DNA of 64,000 nucleotides from Tsukamurella tyrosinosolvens (GTDB taxonomy: Bacteria; Actinomycetota; Actinomycetes; Mycobacteriales; Mycobacteriaceae): positions 4,402,001 to 4,466,000 of the forward strand of contig NZ_FNSA01000003.1 of assembly GCF_900104775.1 (NCBI RefSeq), written 5' to 3'. The notes beneath the pieces are model-generated. The model worked only from the letters and a program-made list of their open reading frames with translations. It was not told the DNA's origin and did no database searches. Made by a program: the position numbers and the translations under genes. This document shows, piece after piece, positions 63,194 to 64,000 of this stretch. Position 1 is the stretch's first letter. Each line of letters opens with the position of its first letter.

Positions 63194-64000
63194 ATGACCC
63201 GAGCAGACACCCCCACTCCCGCCCGCACGGTCGCGCGCACCGTCGCGCTCGCCGTCTCCGGCCTCGTCCTCGTCCTGTTCACAGCTGCGGTGCTGCTGTC
63301 CCAGATCTTCGCCGCGTTCTCGGCCGCGGCGCTGTTCACGCCCGCATGGCGGGCCGTCGGCGCCGTCGGGGCGCTGGTCACGGGCACCGATCCGGCGCCC
63401 GTCGACGTGGCGACCGGCAGCGACCTGGCGTGGGCATGGCAGTTCCATGCGGGCGCGCTCGTCCTCGGCGTCGCCGGGGGCCTCGCGTGGGGCGCGCTCG
63501 CCGTCCGGGCCGGCGACCGTGGTGCGGCCGGCGTGGACCGCGCCACCCGGGTACTGCGTGGAATCGCCTGCGGCGTCCTGGCGGTCGCCATGCTGCTCTA
63601 CGGGCTGGCCAAGGTGATCCCCGCACAGATGGGCCACATGAACCTCCCCGCCTACCAGCTGCAGGCGGTCGGCGACACCGAACCCTTCTCGCTGCTCTGG
63701 GGCTACATGGCCGCGTCCACGCCCTACACGGTCATCACCGGCGCCATCGAACTCACCGCGGGACTCCTGCTGATCGTGCCCCGCACCCGCCTCGCCGGCG
63801 CACTCCTGTCCGTCGTCGCGCTGACGCAGATCGTGCTGCTCAACCTGTTCTACGACGTACCGGTCAAGCTGCTCGCCGCCGAGCTCCTGGTGATCGCCCT
63901 GGTCCTGGTGTTCCCGCACCGCCGGGCGCTGCTGCGCGCCGTCCTGCCCGCCGGGGCGTCGACCGCGCGCCGCACGGGGACCGTCGTGGCGGCCGTCCTC
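63194..64000 (+). CDS. DoxX-like membrane protein, iron-box controlled, truncated by window end
   Basis: 269 codons without a stop up to the window edge, so the 3' end is missing. Starts MTRADTPTPARTVARTVALA. One helix near the N-terminus, then a cluster of helices with LLYGLAKVIPAQM, LLWGYMAASTPYTVITG, LTAGLLLIVPRTRLAGA and LNLFYDVPVKLLAAEL. The pattern resembles DoxX-type quinone/thiol membrane proteins, a moderate match. A strong iron box sits 22 bases upstream, and it diverges from the second binding protein, so it is probably part of the iron response. Confidence 0.75.
   Translation, partial: MTRADTPTPARTVARTVALAVSGLVLVLFTAAVLLSQIFAAFSAAALFTPAWRAVGAVGALVTGTDPAPVDVATGSDLAWAWQFHAGALVLGVAGGLAWGALAVRAGDRGAAGVDRATRVLRGIACGVLAVAMLLYGLAKVIPAQMGHMNLPAYQLQAVGDTEPFSLLWGYMAASTPYTVITGAIELTAGLLLIVPRTRLAGALLSVVALTQIVLLNLFYDVPVKLLAAELLVIALVLVFPHRRALLRAVLPAGASTARRTGTVVAAVL

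Noticed and set aside
1-64000. CRISPR arrays, IS elements, tRNA or rRNA genes
   Set aside because: No regularly spaced repeats, transposase-like proteins or RNA gene patterns were seen by reading; a tool search could still find short remnants.

Overview
The window is high-GC actinobacterial DNA with many GTG starts, ATGA/GTGA overlaps and GC-rich hairpins between genes. The gene content points to a mycolic-acid actinomycete (Mycobacteriales). It includes an HbhA adhesin with a Lys/Ala tail, a lipoprotein L,D-transpeptidase beside murB, DUF2505 and DUF2993 proteins, a RamB-type regulator divergent from isocitrate lyase, and fadB2. Gene order matches what I recall of the Mycobacterium tuberculosis Rv0457c-Rv0483 region, but with extra genes inserted (a P450, purU, ectD, siderophore genes). 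A Tsukamurella-like genome is my best guess, not proven. I saw no tRNA, rRNA, transposase, integrase or CRISPR.

Layout. 1-2.0 kb: the 3' part of otsA, then otsB (trehalose synthesis). 2.0-10.2 kb: transglutaminase-like protein, L,D-transpeptidase lipoprotein, murB, two DUF2505 paralogues, a methyltransferase, a nitrilase-family amidase, a DUF2993 membrane protein and a cytochrome P450. 10.3-16.7 kb: deoC, purU, a hydrolase, DUF2516, hbhA with its XRE regulator, DUF445 and a class III PPK2. 16.8-24.5 kb: regulator/enzyme pairs (TetR with a saccharopine-dehydrogenase-like protein, LysR with an SDR), LtrA, a methyltransferase, a thioredoxin-reductase-like flavoprotein and fadB2. 24.7-28.7 kb: aceA divergent from ramB, then a CMD-family and a VOC protein. 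28.8-40.9 kb: an ectD with no ectABC in the window, lpd, a prolyl oligopeptidase, small proteins, an MFS pump with an XRE regulator, a Tat-type L,D-transpeptidase, membrane/hydrolase genes, a class I PPK2 and a TetR regulator.

40.9-64 kb is an iron-regulated siderophore locus. One tightly overlapping minus-strand operon runs N-hydroxylase, formyltransferase, dhbA, dhbE, dhbB, dhbC and two exporter-fold ABC half-transporters. On the plus strand lie a siderophore-binding lipoprotein and a separate operon of a free-standing aryl carrier protein, an MbtH protein and a 2852-residue NRPS. A ferric-siderophore reductase, a second binding protein and a DoxX-like membrane protein complete it. Four IdeR/DtxR-like iron boxes sit in the three divergent promoter regions. 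The expected product is a mixed catecholate-hydroxamate peptide: 2,3-dihydroxybenzoate, a D-amino acid (probably basic), then (formyl-)N-hydroxyornithine.

The most unusual feature is the end of the NRPS. Instead of an alpha/beta-hydrolase thioesterase it carries a complete TesB-type double-hotdog acyl-CoA thioesterase with its Asp/Thr/Gln active-site residues. The two ABC subunits also have complementary degenerate ATP sites. A set of long intergenic palindromes, two of which are clearly related in arms and loop, is the other unexplained structure.
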